Shown here: one piece after another, positions 27,620-35,584 of the stretch
How the letters are laid out: the number at the start of each line of letters is the position of its first letter
Numbering within the stretch: position 1 is the first letter of the stretch
Source: Curtobacterium pusillum
GTDB lineage: Bacteria > Actinomycetota > Actinomycetes > Actinomycetales > Microbacteriaceae
Assembly (NCBI RefSeq): GCF_007680845.1
Contig: NZ_VEIY01000007.1
Span: 1 to 64,000, forward strand
Length of the DNA: 64,000 nucleotides
Direction of reading: 5' to 3'
Position numbers and translations under genes: made by a program
Notes under the pieces: generated by a model
Seen by the model: the letters and a program-made list of their open reading frames with translations, nothing else
Databases searched by the model: none
Told to the model about the DNA's origin: nothing

Positions 27620-29449
27620 GTGAACATCCATCACCCTGGGCGCTCGCCCACCGAGCACGACAACGACGCGCACTTGCGGCTGAGGAAAGTAGCCATTACC
27701 AACCACAGTCGCATCCAGGATCTGAACCTGGAGATCCGTCGCCACGCGGTAATCGTCGGCGCGAACGATGTCGGCAAATCATCTATCCTGCGGATGCTCA
27801 ACCTCCTGCTCGGTCTACGTGATCGACGACGAGGAGGCCGGTCGGGCGTACGTCGGTGAAACGCTGAACGCCAGCGGGCGCATGAGGCAGCACCTCCGTG
27901 CCCGCGGGGACCTGTTCCGGCGCGTGCGCCTCATCATTGACAAGACCTTCAACAAGTCCGTCTGCCTCGATCTCGAATCTCAACTTATTGCTTGGTTGAA
28001 CGCGGATCAGAAGTACCAGTTGCTCAACAGCAACGCCGGAATTGTGGGCGCCCAGTACTACGCTCGGGATTCGTACCAAGAACGCTTTAAAGAGATCTTT
28101 GCGCAGCTCCGGAAGGACGGCCTCTTCGAGCAATCGCTCGATGACCTCGAGAACAGTGAGATCTTTAAACTTTCTCCGTTCAAGGCGCTCAATGGGGATC
28201 AAGCTCGAGTCGCCCTGCGCGTGGTGGAGGACCTCTTCCACGACGTGGAGAACAGAGTGAGTGAGACCGTGGTCGTCCGCGGCGAGCCGGGTATGGGAAA
28301 GACGGTCCTCGGGGTCTACCTCATCAAGCTCCTCAGAGACATCATCGATGGAACGGACTTCGACGGTGAGCGCGAGTCCCTGTTCGCGACGTTCCTGTCG
28401 AGCGAGTACCAGTCGATCCTCGGGGAGGGCTTCCGCATCGGGTTGGTCGTGCCGCAACAGGCGCTGCGGCGCTCGCTTCAACGGGTCTTCCAGAGCACTC
28501 CCGGTCTTGCGCCGGAGATGGTGCTCTCACCCTTCGACGTCGGGAAGTCCGACGCGCGATGGGACCTGCTCGTCGTGGATGAGGCTCATCGCCTCGGCCG
28601 ACGTTCCAACCAGTCCTCCGGCGTTCAGAACCGTGACTTCTCAGAGATCAACCGAAAGCTGCTCGGTGACGACGATCCACGTCACACGCAGCTCGACTGG
28701 GTCGTTGCGCAGAGCGCCCATCGAGTGCTGCTCCTCGACCCTGAACAGAGCGTTCGACCCGCGGACCTATCGGCGCGATCCCAGCGTTCCCTTGTCCGTG
28801 AAGCCCGCGAAACGGACCGATTCCCCTCACGACACAGATGCGAGTTGCCGCTGGATCGGACTACGTCGGGTTCGTGCGGTCGGTGCTCCGTGGTGAGAGG
28901 CCTTCGCCCCCGGACTTGGGTGACTACGATCTCCGCCTGTTCGCTGACATCGGCGAGATGCATGCCGCCATCAGAAAGATGGACCGCCGTTTCGGCCTCT
29001 CGCGCCTCGTTGCGGGATTCGCGTGGGAGTGGAAGAGCAAGAAGGACCGAGACGCCGTCGACATCGCACTCGATGGCGTCGAGCTCCAGTGGAATCGGAC
29101 GGACAAGGACTGGATCACCTCGACAGGCGCGGTTGACCAAGTCGGTTCGATCCACACGGTGCAGGGTTACGACCTGAACTACGCGGGGGTCATCATCGGC
29201 CCGGACATCAAGCTTGACCAGAACTCGGGGGAGATCGTGTTCAGCAGGGCGGACTACCACGACAAGAAGGGAAAACAAAACCTGCCGAAGCTCGGCGTCG
29301 TCCTCACGGATGACGACATCTTGCGGTACGTCACGAACGTCTACTCGGTTCTGCTGACCCGCGGTATCCGGGGAACGTACGTGTACGTCGTCGACCCACT
29401 TCTTCGGGATCACCTCGCTCGAACCCTCCCGTTCCGATCGGACGACTGA
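27620..29449 (+). pseudogene. OLD-type ATPase stub fused out of frame to a frameshifted GIY-YIG/DUF2075 helicase
   Basis: From GTG 27620 about 63 codons encode the N terminus of an OLD/AAA-type nuclease (RKVAITNHSRIQDLNLEI, Walker A VGANDVGKSSILRMLNLLLG). Near 27809-27816 the sequence changes, in another frame, to a GIY-YIG domain (VYVIDDEEAGRAYVGETL, RMRQHL) followed by DUF2075 (Walker A RGEPGMGKT, DEAH in VVDEAHRLG, LLLDPEQSVRP). At a run of four Cs (28823-28826) one base seems missing, and the rest (QMRVAAGSDYVGFVRSVL, IHTVQGYDLNYAGVIIGPD, VLLTRGIRGTYVYVVDP) continues in another frame to 29449. Both lesions predict no full-length product. Confidence 0.8.
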
Positions 29450-29473
29450 GGACCCCTGCTGTTGATGTCGGGT

Positions 29474-29494
29474 TGAGCCCTGGCTGGCTCTTTC
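29474..29494 (+). terminator. Possible hairpin terminator after the DUF2075 pseudogene
   Basis: GAGCC (29475-29479) pairs with GGCTC (29486-29490) around a 6-base loop, followed by TTT. It is short and lies between the pseudogene and the EVE-HNH gene; a weak call. Confidence 0.3.
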
Positions 29495-29548
29495 TCCGTG
29501 GCCCCGTTAGCCTCACGTGCGTTAGCAAAACGGGCGATCGGGGAAACC

Positions 29549-30499
29549 GTGCGGGTCTTTTGGGTCAACCAGGGACAGACCTTCGAGGAAGAACGGCGTG
29601 CAGGAGTCCTGTGGGCACCGAAACGGTCCCGGCCCCGCTCTGGACAGGACGTCGGCACGCCTCGCGCGCACTGGGACCGTATGCTCGAAGCGAGACCGGA
29701 CGACGTCGTGATGCACTACTCGCGCAACGCGCTTCGGGGGTGGAGTCGTGTCCTGGCGTCGGCCTTCGACGGGCTCCCGCCGTTCGACGTTGCGACGCGG
29801 ACCTGGTCGACCGACGGACGTCTCCTTCGCGTCGAGCTCCAGGCGCTCGAGATCCCGATAGCACTCGCGGACATCCCCATGGAGCTCCGGACTGATCGGG
29901 ACGACACGAGCTGGCCGTTCTCGAAGAAAGGCGCGGTCAAGCAGGTCTACCTGTCCGAGGTGAGTGGAGGTCTCGCTGATTGGTTGTTGGACGAGGTGGG
30001 ACTGCGCGTCGACGCAGCGCAGATGCCGTCTTGGCCAGTTGATTCCGAGGCAGCGACGGGCTTCGACTACCGGGGAGATAGGCAGGTCGTCGTCAACGTC
30101 CGCGGTGAGCAGACTCGTCTGAGGCGGCGCCTGTTCGGTAGCGAGCTCCTTGCCACCTGCGCGCTGTGTGCGCGGGACCTCCCAGTCTCCTTGCTCGTGA
30201 CCGCACACATCAAACGCCGAGCGGACACGACGGACGCGGAGCGGAGCCGTGAGGACATCGTGATGGCCGCGTGTTCCTTGGGCTGCGATTCGATGTTCGA
30301 GCTCGGCTACGTGACCGTGGCGTGCGACGGGACGATCGAGAAGGGGCCCCGCAGAACACCGATGACCGTCGACCTCGAACTCGCTGTCGAGGCCATCGTT
30401 GGTCGTACCTGTGGCGCGTGGAGTTCTTCCACGGAGCGGTACTTCGCGTACCACCGAAGGTGGCAAAATGCCGCCGCCCGGCGTTACGGTCTCGGCTAA
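29549..30499 (+). CDS. EVE-HNH modification-dependent restriction endonuclease
   Basis: A 316-residue protein. The N-terminal EVE (PUA-like) domain shows VFWVNQGQTFEEERRAGVLW and the downstream DDVVMHYSRNALRGWS typical of modified-base readers. The C-terminal HNH nuclease has C-x2-C (TCALCARDLP), the catalytic-type His in LLVTAHIKRRADTTDAERS, and CSLGCDSMFELGY. EVE-HNH enzymes cut DNA carrying modified cytosine. GTG 29549 is preferred to GTG 29498 because homology begins directly there and a G-rich ribosome-binding site lies upstream. It converges with the NUDIX gene, overlapping by 4 bp. Confidence 0.85.
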   Translation: MRVFWVNQGQTFEEERRAGVLWAPKRSRPRSGQDVGTPRAHWDRMLEARPDDVVMHYSRNALRGWSRVLASAFDGLPPFDVATRTWSTDGRLLRVELQALEIPIALADIPMELRTDRDDTSWPFSKKGAVKQVYLSEVSGGLADWLLDEVGLRVDAAQMPSWPVDSEAATGFDYRGDRQVVVNVRGEQTRLRRRLFGSELLATCALCARDLPVSLLVTAHIKRRADTTDAERSREDIVMAACSLGCDSMFELGYVTVACDGTIEKGPRRTPMTVDLELAVEAIVGRTCGAWSSSTERYFAYHRRWQNAAARRYGLG

Positions 30500-30888
30500 T
30501 CGCCGCGCAACAGCCTCACTGCGGAAAGATCGGGAGGTGCCCAGTCGAGTGTCGAGAGCTCAGCGGGGGTCACCCAACGCAACGCGTCGTGGTCCGTGCT
30601 TCCGCTTGGCTCTGCAGTTGTGAACGACATCCGGTAGCACGCGAGGTCGATCATCACGTCTCCGACCAGCGTCATGTCGCGCGTGATCAGATCGCCGACC
30701 ACACCCTCGACTCCGAGCTCCTCGCGAATCTCCCGCTCGAGGGCATCGCTCGCTGATTCGCCGTGCTCGACCTTTCCGCCAGGGAACTCCCAGAGGCCGG
30801 CGGATGCTCGCCCGGCCGCGCGTCTGCACGCAAGGATCGTGCCGTCCCCGCGAACCGCCACGGCCGCGACCACTTCTATGGTGTCCAC
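30496..30888 (-). CDS. MutT-like NUDIX hydrolase
   Basis: A 130-residue (d)NTP diphosphatase. The NUDIX box is complete: GGKVEHGESASDALEREIREELGV fits G-x5-E-x7-R-E-U-x-E-E-x-G-U. N-terminal strand VVAAVAVRGDGTILACRRA and Trp-containing GLWEFPGGK are typical of 8-oxo-dGTP hydrolases. The 3' end overlaps the convergent EVE-HNH gene by 4 bp. NUDIX genes of this type are frequent near DUF2075 helicases; whether it serves defence or nucleotide-pool cleaning is unknown. Confidence 0.93.
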   Translation of the reverse strand: MDTIEVVAAVAVRGDGTILACRRAAGRASAGLWEFPGGKVEHGESASDALEREIREELGVEGVVGDLITRDMTLVGDVMIDLACYRMSFTTAEPSGSTDHDALRWVTPAELSTLDWAPPDLSAVRLLRGD

Positions 30889-30925
30889 AAGCCAGTTCTA
30901 CCCGGTCAGCGGCCGACGATCGACC

Positions 30926-31444
30926 TCACCGGGCGAGCTCGAATTCGATTGAGTCCGCGGCCTCCCGTGGGTCGTCTTGCTCCCAGACCCTGACCACACG
31001 CGAGCCCTCCGAACGGAGCGCAGCGGAGTTCGCGGCATCCCTCCGTCGGGTGGCGAGCAGCTTCTGGCGCCAGAGCTCGGCGTTCGCCTTTGGAAGGTTG
31101 GCGTGCTCCTCGCAGTAGTGCCAGAAGCATCAGTCGACGAACACCGCAATTCGTGCGCGAGGGAAGACGAGATCCGGCCGGACACGGCAGCCATCGCTGA
31201 CCCGTTTGTCCACGAAGAACCGCCGGCCACGTCGGTGGAGCTCGTCGATGAACCCTGCGACCCTCGCACGCGGGCACACCAGGTCCAGCCGTACTCGACA
31301 GCGCCGACTCACCTGGCGGTCGACGAAGAACCGTCGTTCGCGCCGGTGCAGCTCCCGACGCACCGCGAGCTCGGGCGCGGTGTCCCGGCGGCCGAAGCGG
31401 GCCATGTGCCGACGGCGTGCTTCGTCCGCTTCCCACTGTTCCAT
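30926..31444 (-). pseudogene. vsr: Broken very-short-patch repair endonuclease with internal duplication
   Basis: The minus strand encodes a Vsr-like start (RRHMARFGRRDTAPELAVRR), then a 37-codon block twice in tandem: 31244-31354 (ELHRRERRFFVD ... ARVAGFID) and 31133-31243 (ELHRRGRRFFVDKRVSDGCR ... ARIAVFVD). A TGA at 31130-31132 replaces the Gly of the conserved VDGCFWH motif. In the same frame CFWHYCEEHA, LWRQKLLATRRRD and VVRVWEQDD follow to a stop at 30926. The two copies have diverged strongly in DNA, so the duplication or recombination is not recent. No cytosine methyltransferase partner is present in the window. Confidence 0.8.
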
Positions 31445-31510
31445 CGAGGCGATGATCGCCCAGCGGTCGTGCCCAGCGTTCCACCGAAGGCGGATCTTGT
31501 GGACGAAGGG

Positions 31511-32218
31511 TCAACCGAGGCGCGCTGTGCGGGAGCCACCCGTCCGCTGACCAGCGGTCGCCGAAGAGGCGTCCCGCCGCCGGTACCGCGCCCCCGGCTT
31601 CCCCGGCCCCGCCGCCGCCCGCTCCCCGGTGTTCACCAACATCGGCACCATCGCCCGCCGGAACGAGTCCGGCAACAGCTGCCGCCCGCCGACCGCCTCG
31701 TGCACCCGCCGCAACTCCGTCATCGTGAACGGCTCGGCGACGAGCCCGCGAGGATCCGGCGCCCCGGCGTAGGCGGCTCGCAACGACGCCACAGCGAATT
31801 CGACGATGTCGTCGTGCCCGTGCACCATCCCGAGAGCCTCGCCAACCGGCACGACCCGCGCCCGCGTCTCGTCCAGCGACAACAGTGACGCCGGCACCAC
31901 ATCGAGGTGCGCCACTGACAACACCCATCCCCGGTCATCCCGCGAGGGATCATCGAACACGTGCAACTGCTCCGGCGCCAGCCCCGTCACCCCGGCCTTG
32001 TCCCGCAGCGACCGCAGCACCGCGTCGGCGAGTTGCTCGCCCTCGTGCACGAACGTCCCCGGCAGCCGCCAGTCCCCATCGGTCGCGTCGCGCACCTGCA
32101 GCACGGAGAGCTCGCCGCCGACCGGCACAGTCAGCACTGCGGTGTCCACGGCGACGGACGGTCGCGGGTAGTCGGTCAGCCGCTTGCCGTCCGCGTCGCG
32201 GTACGAGGAGGAACTCAT
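31511..32218 (-). CDS. nrtR: NrtR-family NUDIX transcriptional regulator
   Basis: A 235-residue NrtR-type repressor. The N-terminal NUDIX-like domain (residues about 15-150) has a degenerate box (PGTFVHEGEQLADAVLRSLRDKAGV), as expected for a sensor rather than an enzyme. The C-terminal winged helix (about 165-220) contains FTMTELRRVHEAVGG and FRRAMVPML. NrtR proteins bind ADP-ribose and control NAD metabolism. ATG 32218 is chosen because TAAACT lies 7 nt upstream; that hexamer is inside operator 1, predicting autoregulation. GTG 32236 would start within the operator. Confidence 0.88.
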   Translation of the reverse strand: MSSSSYRDADGKRLTDYPRPSVAVDTAVLTVPVGGELSVLQVRDATDGDWRLPGTFVHEGEQLADAVLRSLRDKAGVTGLAPEQLHVFDDPSRDDRGWVLSVAHLDVVPASLLSLDETRARVVPVGEALGMVHGHDDIVEFAVASLRAAYAGAPDPRGLVAEPFTMTELRRVHEAVGGRQLLPDSFRRAMVPMLVNTGERAAAGPGKPGARYRRRDASSATAGQRTGGSRTARLG

Positions 32219-32226
32219 GCCGAGGA

Positions 32227-32248
32227 GTTTACGCACGCTTGCGCAAAC
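32227..32248. promoter_or_regulatory. NrtR operator 1
   Basis: Inverted repeat GTTTACGC (32227-32234) / GCGCAAAC (32241-32248) around ACGCTT, with one mismatch. It overlaps the minus-strand -10 hexamer TAAACT (32226-32231) of the regulator, so binding would block its own promoter. Confidence 0.8.
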
Positions 32249-32265
32249 AGCGTCAGGCGTGCAGA

Positions 32266-32297
32266 CTCTGGTTTACGCGATCTTGCGTAAACCAGAG
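32266..32297. promoter_or_regulatory. NrtR operator 2
   Basis: A perfect 13-bp inverted repeat (32266-32278 and 32285-32297; core GTTTACGC / GCGTAAAC) around GATCTT. Its core is 44 bp from that of operator 1, about four helical turns, on the same DNA face. It ends 9 nt before the ADP-ribosylglycohydrolase start and covers the transcript start region and part of the ribosome-binding site. Confidence 0.88.
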
Positions 32298-32306
32298 GAG
32301 GCGGCC

Positions 32307-33251
32307 ATGCCCACCACCGACCAGACCGACCGCGCCATCGGCGCCGTCCTCGGATCCGCCGCTGGCGACGCCCTCGGCGCCGGCTACGAGTTCCGCCCAG
32401 CCGTTCCCGAACCCACCCCTATCCGCATGGCCGGCGGCGGCTCGTTCGGCTGGGCGCCGGGGGAGTGGACGGACGACACGAGCATGGCCGTCCCGATCCT
32501 CCGCACGGTCACGCGCGGCGGTGACCCGGCTTCCGAGGAAGCGCTCGACGGCCTCGTCGCAGCCTGGGCAGCGTGGTCGGTCAACGCGCCCGACGTCGGC
32601 ATCCAGACGCGCAGCGTCCTCTCTGGCCTGGAGGCGCGGCTCGCCTCCCACGCGCGCGCTGCGGCCCGGCGGGAGCACGAGTCCAAGGGCCGGTCGGCCG
32701 GCAACGGCTCGCTGATGCGCACGGCACCGCTCGTGTTGGGGTACCTGACCGGTGCTCCCGACGAGGAGCTCCGCCTTGCTGAGGCTGCCCGAGCAATCAG
32801 TGACCTGACGCACTACGAGTCCGACGCGGGCGACGCGTGTGTGCTCTGGTGCGTGGCGATCCGGCACGCGGTTCTGAACGGCGAGCTCGACGCCCTGCGC
32901 GGTCTCGACCTGCTCGACCTCGACCGACGCCGGCTGTGGGTCGACCGCCTCGTTACCGCGGAGCACTCCGAGCCGGTGGACTTCACCGCGACGAACGGCT
33001 GGGTGGTGTCCGCGATGCAGGCAGCGTACTCAGCGGTGAAGCACAGCACGTCGCTCGGGGACGCGCTCGTCCGGGCCGTGCGCTCCGGGAACGACACCGA
33101 CACGGTCGCGGCGATAGCGGGCGGACTCGCGGGTGCGCTGTACGGGGCGTCGGCCCTCCCGTCAGAGTGGCGGGAGCTCCTGCACGGGTGGCCGAACCTC
33201 CGCGCGGACGACCTGGTCGCCCTGAGCGAGCAGGCGCTCGCCGCGCGGTGA
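32307..33251 (+). CDS. ADP-ribosylglycohydrolase family protein
   Basis: A 314-residue enzyme of the DraG/ARH family that removes ADP-ribose from proteins or small molecules using two Mg ions. Visible signatures are GAVLGSAAGDALGAGYEF, the metal-binding WTDDTSMA, a central NGSLMRTAPL, and the second metal motif SGNDTDTVAAIAGGLAGALYG. ATG 32307 is set by GAGGAG six bases upstream. It is divergent from nrtR with two NrtR operators between them, so expression should follow ADP-ribose levels. Confidence 0.95.
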   Translation: MPTTDQTDRAIGAVLGSAAGDALGAGYEFRPAVPEPTPIRMAGGGSFGWAPGEWTDDTSMAVPILRTVTRGGDPASEEALDGLVAAWAAWSVNAPDVGIQTRSVLSGLEARLASHARAAARREHESKGRSAGNGSLMRTAPLVLGYLTGAPDEELRLAEAARAISDLTHYESDAGDACVLWCVAIRHAVLNGELDALRGLDLLDLDRRRLWVDRLVTAEHSEPVDFTATNGWVVSAMQAAYSAVKHSTSLGDALVRAVRSGNDTDTVAAIAGGLAGALYGASALPSEWRELLHGWPNLRADDLVALSEQALAAR

Positions 33252-33260
33252 GACGAGCGG

Positions 33261-33293
33261 CGGCGGAGGATGTCGTGGGGGGATCCTCCGCCG
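33261..33293. terminator. Hairpin between convergent genes
   Basis: An 11-bp perfect stem (CGGCGGAGGAT at 33261-33271 with ATCCTCCGCCG at 33283-33293) lies between the ADP-ribosylglycohydrolase stop and the stop of the small membrane gene. No long T-run follows, but the position suits a bidirectional terminator. Confidence 0.55.
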
Positions 33294-33294
33294 C

Positions 33295-33432
33295 TCAGTC
33301 GCGACCGTTGCGCTTGTTCGGGCGGATGATCAGCCACACCGCCGCGACGATCGGGACCGTGACGAGGATGCTCAGCACGGTCCCGATGATGTCCCATGCC
33401 GTCGGGATGAGCGGGTTGTGAACATCAGCCAT
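33295..33432 (-). CDS. 45-residue single-helix membrane protein
   Basis: A short gene encoding one membrane segment. The N terminus MADVHNPLIPTAWDIIG is followed by a helix of about 22 residues (TVLSILVTVPIVAAVWLII) and a basic tail (RPNKRNGRD). This pattern, NPLIPT before one helix and an RR/RPNK tail, matches small conserved actinobacterial membrane proteins. An alternative ATG lies at 33447 (50 residues). It converges with the ADP-ribosylglycohydrolase gene. Function unknown. Confidence 0.65.
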   Translation of the reverse strand: MADVHNPLIPTAWDIIGTVLSILVTVPIVAAVWLIIRPNKRNGRD

Positions 33433-33570
33433 CGCTTCGATCAGCATCACTCGTCCTCAGCTGTCTCGGGTGCACGGCTCCCGCTCCGCTTGCTCTCGAG
33501 GCGGACCTCCCGGGCCAGGGCCGCCAGCTTCCGTGCGAACAGCGCAGTTGCGAGCGGTGACGGGCGTTGC

Positions 33571-33594
33571 GGAGGCGAGCCGCGCCTCCAGTCC
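33571..33594. repeat. Copy of a dispersed CTGGAGGCGCGGCTCG motif, hairpin-forming
   Basis: GGAGGCG-AGCC-GCGCCTCC-AGTCC can fold on itself. The reverse complement (GGACTGGAGGCGCGGCTCGC) closely matches sequence at 45941-45961, 49620-49640 and 32626-32645. Here it follows the DUF4395 gene and may end its transcript. The flanking interval 33448-33603 holds no gene with a clear start. Confidence 0.45.
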
Positions 33595-33603
33595 GACGAG
33601 CCG

Positions 33604-34083
33604 TCAGGCGACGCCGCGGCGCGGACGGAAGACACCCGCGCGCACCAGCCACACGTACAGAAGGCACCCGATGCAGACGTCGAAGACGGCGTTGAGGAAC
33701 GCGGCGACCAGCGCGATCGCCGCACCGACCGGAGCCGCGGCGGGGACGCCGACCAGCGCGAGCACGAGGGCGAGGGCCGTGATGACGAGGCCGACCTGCT
33801 GGGCGAAGGTCGGGGGTTCGGGGGCCTCGAGTTCGGCGGGCGGGGCGAGCCGAGGGCGCACGAAGCGTCGGAAGATCGCGCCATAGGGGTGGCGGCGGAT
33901 GCCGGCAATGCCTCCGATGGCGAACAGGACGACGATCACGGCGAGGAGGACGATGCCGGCGGTCCACGTCGCGGGGATCAGCGTGAGGACGATCGTCGCG
34001 GCGAGGAGGACGGTGGTGATGGCAGCGCCGAACCTCGGGGAGCGGGGGTCGATGCCGGTGGTGCTGGTGTTCGGGGTGGTCAT
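33604..34083 (-). CDS. DUF4395 membrane protein
   Basis: A 159-residue membrane protein with four helices: two at about residues 18-60 and two near 95-145. The last contains a Cys pair, VCIGCLLYVW. The loop between pairs carries HPYGAIFRRFVRPRLAPP, typical of DUF4395. It overlaps the thioredoxin-like gene by 4 bp. The pairing with a thioredoxin and the Cys pair suggest a role in thiol redox chemistry at the membrane, by analogy with DsbD/thiosulfate-reductase-like pairs; this is inference. Confidence 0.85.
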   Translation of the reverse strand: MTTPNTSTTGIDPRSPRFGAAITTVLLAATIVLTLIPATWTAGIVLLAVIVVLFAIGGIAGIRRHPYGAIFRRFVRPRLAPPAELEAPEPPTFAQQVGLVITALALVLALVGVPAAAPVGAAIALVAAFLNAVFDVCIGCLLYVWLVRAGVFRPRRGVA

Positions 34084-34535
34084 CGGGACTCCTGGTGGCC
34101 GGTGGTCAGGACGGTGTCGAGTGCTGCGGTGAGGTCGGCTGGGCGGGGTGGCCCTCCGAAGCGGGTGCGGACGGTGCGGTCGCGGTCGAGGAGCAGGACC
34201 GTGGGGGTCTGCATCACTGCGAAGCGGCGGGCGAGCTCGGGGCGTTCCGCGAGGTCGATCTCGAGGCGGGTGACACCGGGGGTCGCGCTGGCGACGGCGT
34301 CGAGCTGCCGTCGGGTGGCGGGGCAGCGGGCGCAGGTAGGGGTGGAGAACTGGACGAGGGTGGCGGCGGTGCCGAAGGCCTCGGCGGGGGCGAGGTCGGC
34401 GGTGTCGGCGGCGACGCCTCGGGTGCTGGTGCGTCCGGTCCTCGCGCGTCCGGTCCTCGCGCGGAGGAGCATGCCGAGGACCGTGGCGAGTGCGAGGACT
34501 CCCACGAGGACGGCGACGGCCGCGGTGACGGTCAT
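34080..34535 (-). CDS. Membrane-anchored thioredoxin family protein
   Basis: A 151-residue protein with an N-terminal membrane helix (residues 3-24) and a thioredoxin fold. The active site is CARC in LVQFSTPTCARCPATRR, followed by the cis-Pro loop MQTPTVLLLDRD. TACCGT (minus strand, 34542-34547) lies 6 nt before the ATG, a leaderless promoter. Co-transcribed with the DUF4395 gene, with a 4-bp overlap. Probably faces outside and handles disulfides; topology is inferred. Confidence 0.88.
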   Translation of the reverse strand: MTVTAAVAVLVGVLALATVLGMLLRARTGRARTGRTSTRGVAADTADLAPAEAFGTAATLVQFSTPTCARCPATRRQLDAVASATPGVTRLEIDLAERPELARRFAVMQTPTVLLLDRDRTVRTRFGGPPRPADLTAALDTVLTTGHQESR

Positions 34536-34598
34536 GTCGTGACGGTACGTCCTCGTCGGGCGATGGTCACGGACGTGACCGCGTGTGACGGGCCGAGG

Positions 34599-35246
34599 TC
34601 AGCGGCGGGGGTTCGCCTCGGGCTCGGTCGCCGGGGTCGGCGGGAGGAGTCGATCGATCACGCCCTGTAGGACGAGGAGCAGCACCCAGTACAGGCCGAT
34701 CGACGGGAAGATCAGCGACAGCACGAGTGCGAGCGCGAGCAGGCCGGCGGCGATCGGGCCCCGCCGCCAGTCCCCGAGCGGCGAGGACAGCAGCTCCGGG
34801 GCGCGTCGGAGTTCCCGTTCCATGCCGGTCAGGGCGAGGCTCGTGACGACCATGCTCCCGAGGTACAGCGCGTGGGACACCCGGTCGCCGCTCGCGCTGG
34901 TGTTGAGCAGGTTCGCGGCGAAGGGCAGGAACACGATGCTGACGAGCCACACGAAGTTGAGGCGCATGACGCGGAGGTTGTAGGAGCGGACGTGTTCGAA
35001 CACCTGGTGGTGCAACGTCCAGAAGCGGGCGATGACCCAGAACGTGACGAGGAACTCGACGATCGATGGCCAGTGCTCTCGGAGGAGGTCACCGGCGCTC
35101 TTGTTGCCCGACAGCTCTCCGGCGATGTCGACCAGCGGGAGGATGAGGAGCGTGATCGCGATGGCGACGGTGGCGTCCGAGAAGTTCACCAGACGATCGA
35201 GGCCGCGGTCGGTCCGTGCGTGCTCGGGACGTGCCTGGTCGGTCAT
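34599..35246 (-). CDS. TMEM175-family potassium channel (DUF1211)
   Basis: A 215-residue protein with six membrane helices. The first helix carries the family signature RLVNFSDATVAIAITLLILPL, whose FSD motif and hydrophobic ring form the ion path in bacterial TMEM175. A second signature is FWVIARFWTLHHQVF. Bacterial forms have one repeat of six helices and assemble as tetramers. TACACT 6 nt before the ATG gives a leaderless promoter. Confidence 0.93.
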   Translation of the reverse strand: MTDQARPEHARTDRGLDRLVNFSDATVAIAITLLILPLVDIAGELSGNKSAGDLLREHWPSIVEFLVTFWVIARFWTLHHQVFEHVRSYNLRVMRLNFVWLVSIVFLPFAANLLNTSASGDRVSHALYLGSMVVTSLALTGMERELRRAPELLSSPLGDWRRGPIAAGLLALALVLSLIFPSIGLYWVLLLVLQGVIDRLLPPTPATEPEANPRR

Positions 35247-35281
35247 CCCTCGAGTGTAGGAGCGGGCCTAGCATCGGGAGC

Positions 35282-35506
35282 GTGAGCTTCGACGTGACGC
35301 CCGGCCGGTACCGCCACTTCGAGGGGAACGACTACGAGGTGGTGCTCGTGGCGCGGGACGTCGAGACCGAGGAGCCGGTGGTCGTGTACCAGGCGCTGTA
35401 CGGGGAGCGGGGGCACTGGGTCCGATCGCTCGAGGACTTCACGGCGCACGTGGTCCGGGACGGGTACGACGGGCCGAGGTTCGTGCGGACCGGCGGTGCT
35501 GGCTGA
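35282..35506 (+). CDS. DUF1653 protein
   Basis: A 74-residue protein with the DUF1653 pattern: PGRYRHFEGNDYEVVLVARD, then VVYQALYGERGHWVRSLEDF. The small β-barrel-like domain has no known activity. GTG 35282 is supported by TAGCAT 7 nt upstream and GGGAG before it. Divergent from the TMEM175 gene. Single-domain, full-length for the family. Confidence 0.9.
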   Translation: MSFDVTPGRYRHFEGNDYEVVLVARDVETEEPVVVYQALYGERGHWVRSLEDFTAHVVRDGYDGPRFVRTGGAG

Positions 35507-35584
35507 ACAAGCGGCGCCCCGAACGGGGGCTGGAGCCATTCCCCTCCGGAACGAAACGCTGGGGAGTGAACCAGAGGGGGATCT

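Noticed and set aside
33448-33603. A gene encoding an Ala/Arg/Glu-rich peptide ending at 33447 on the minus strand
   Set aside because: The last 50 codons look plausible, but there is no start codon with a promoter or ribosome-binding site, and the frame otherwise shadows the DUF4395 gene.
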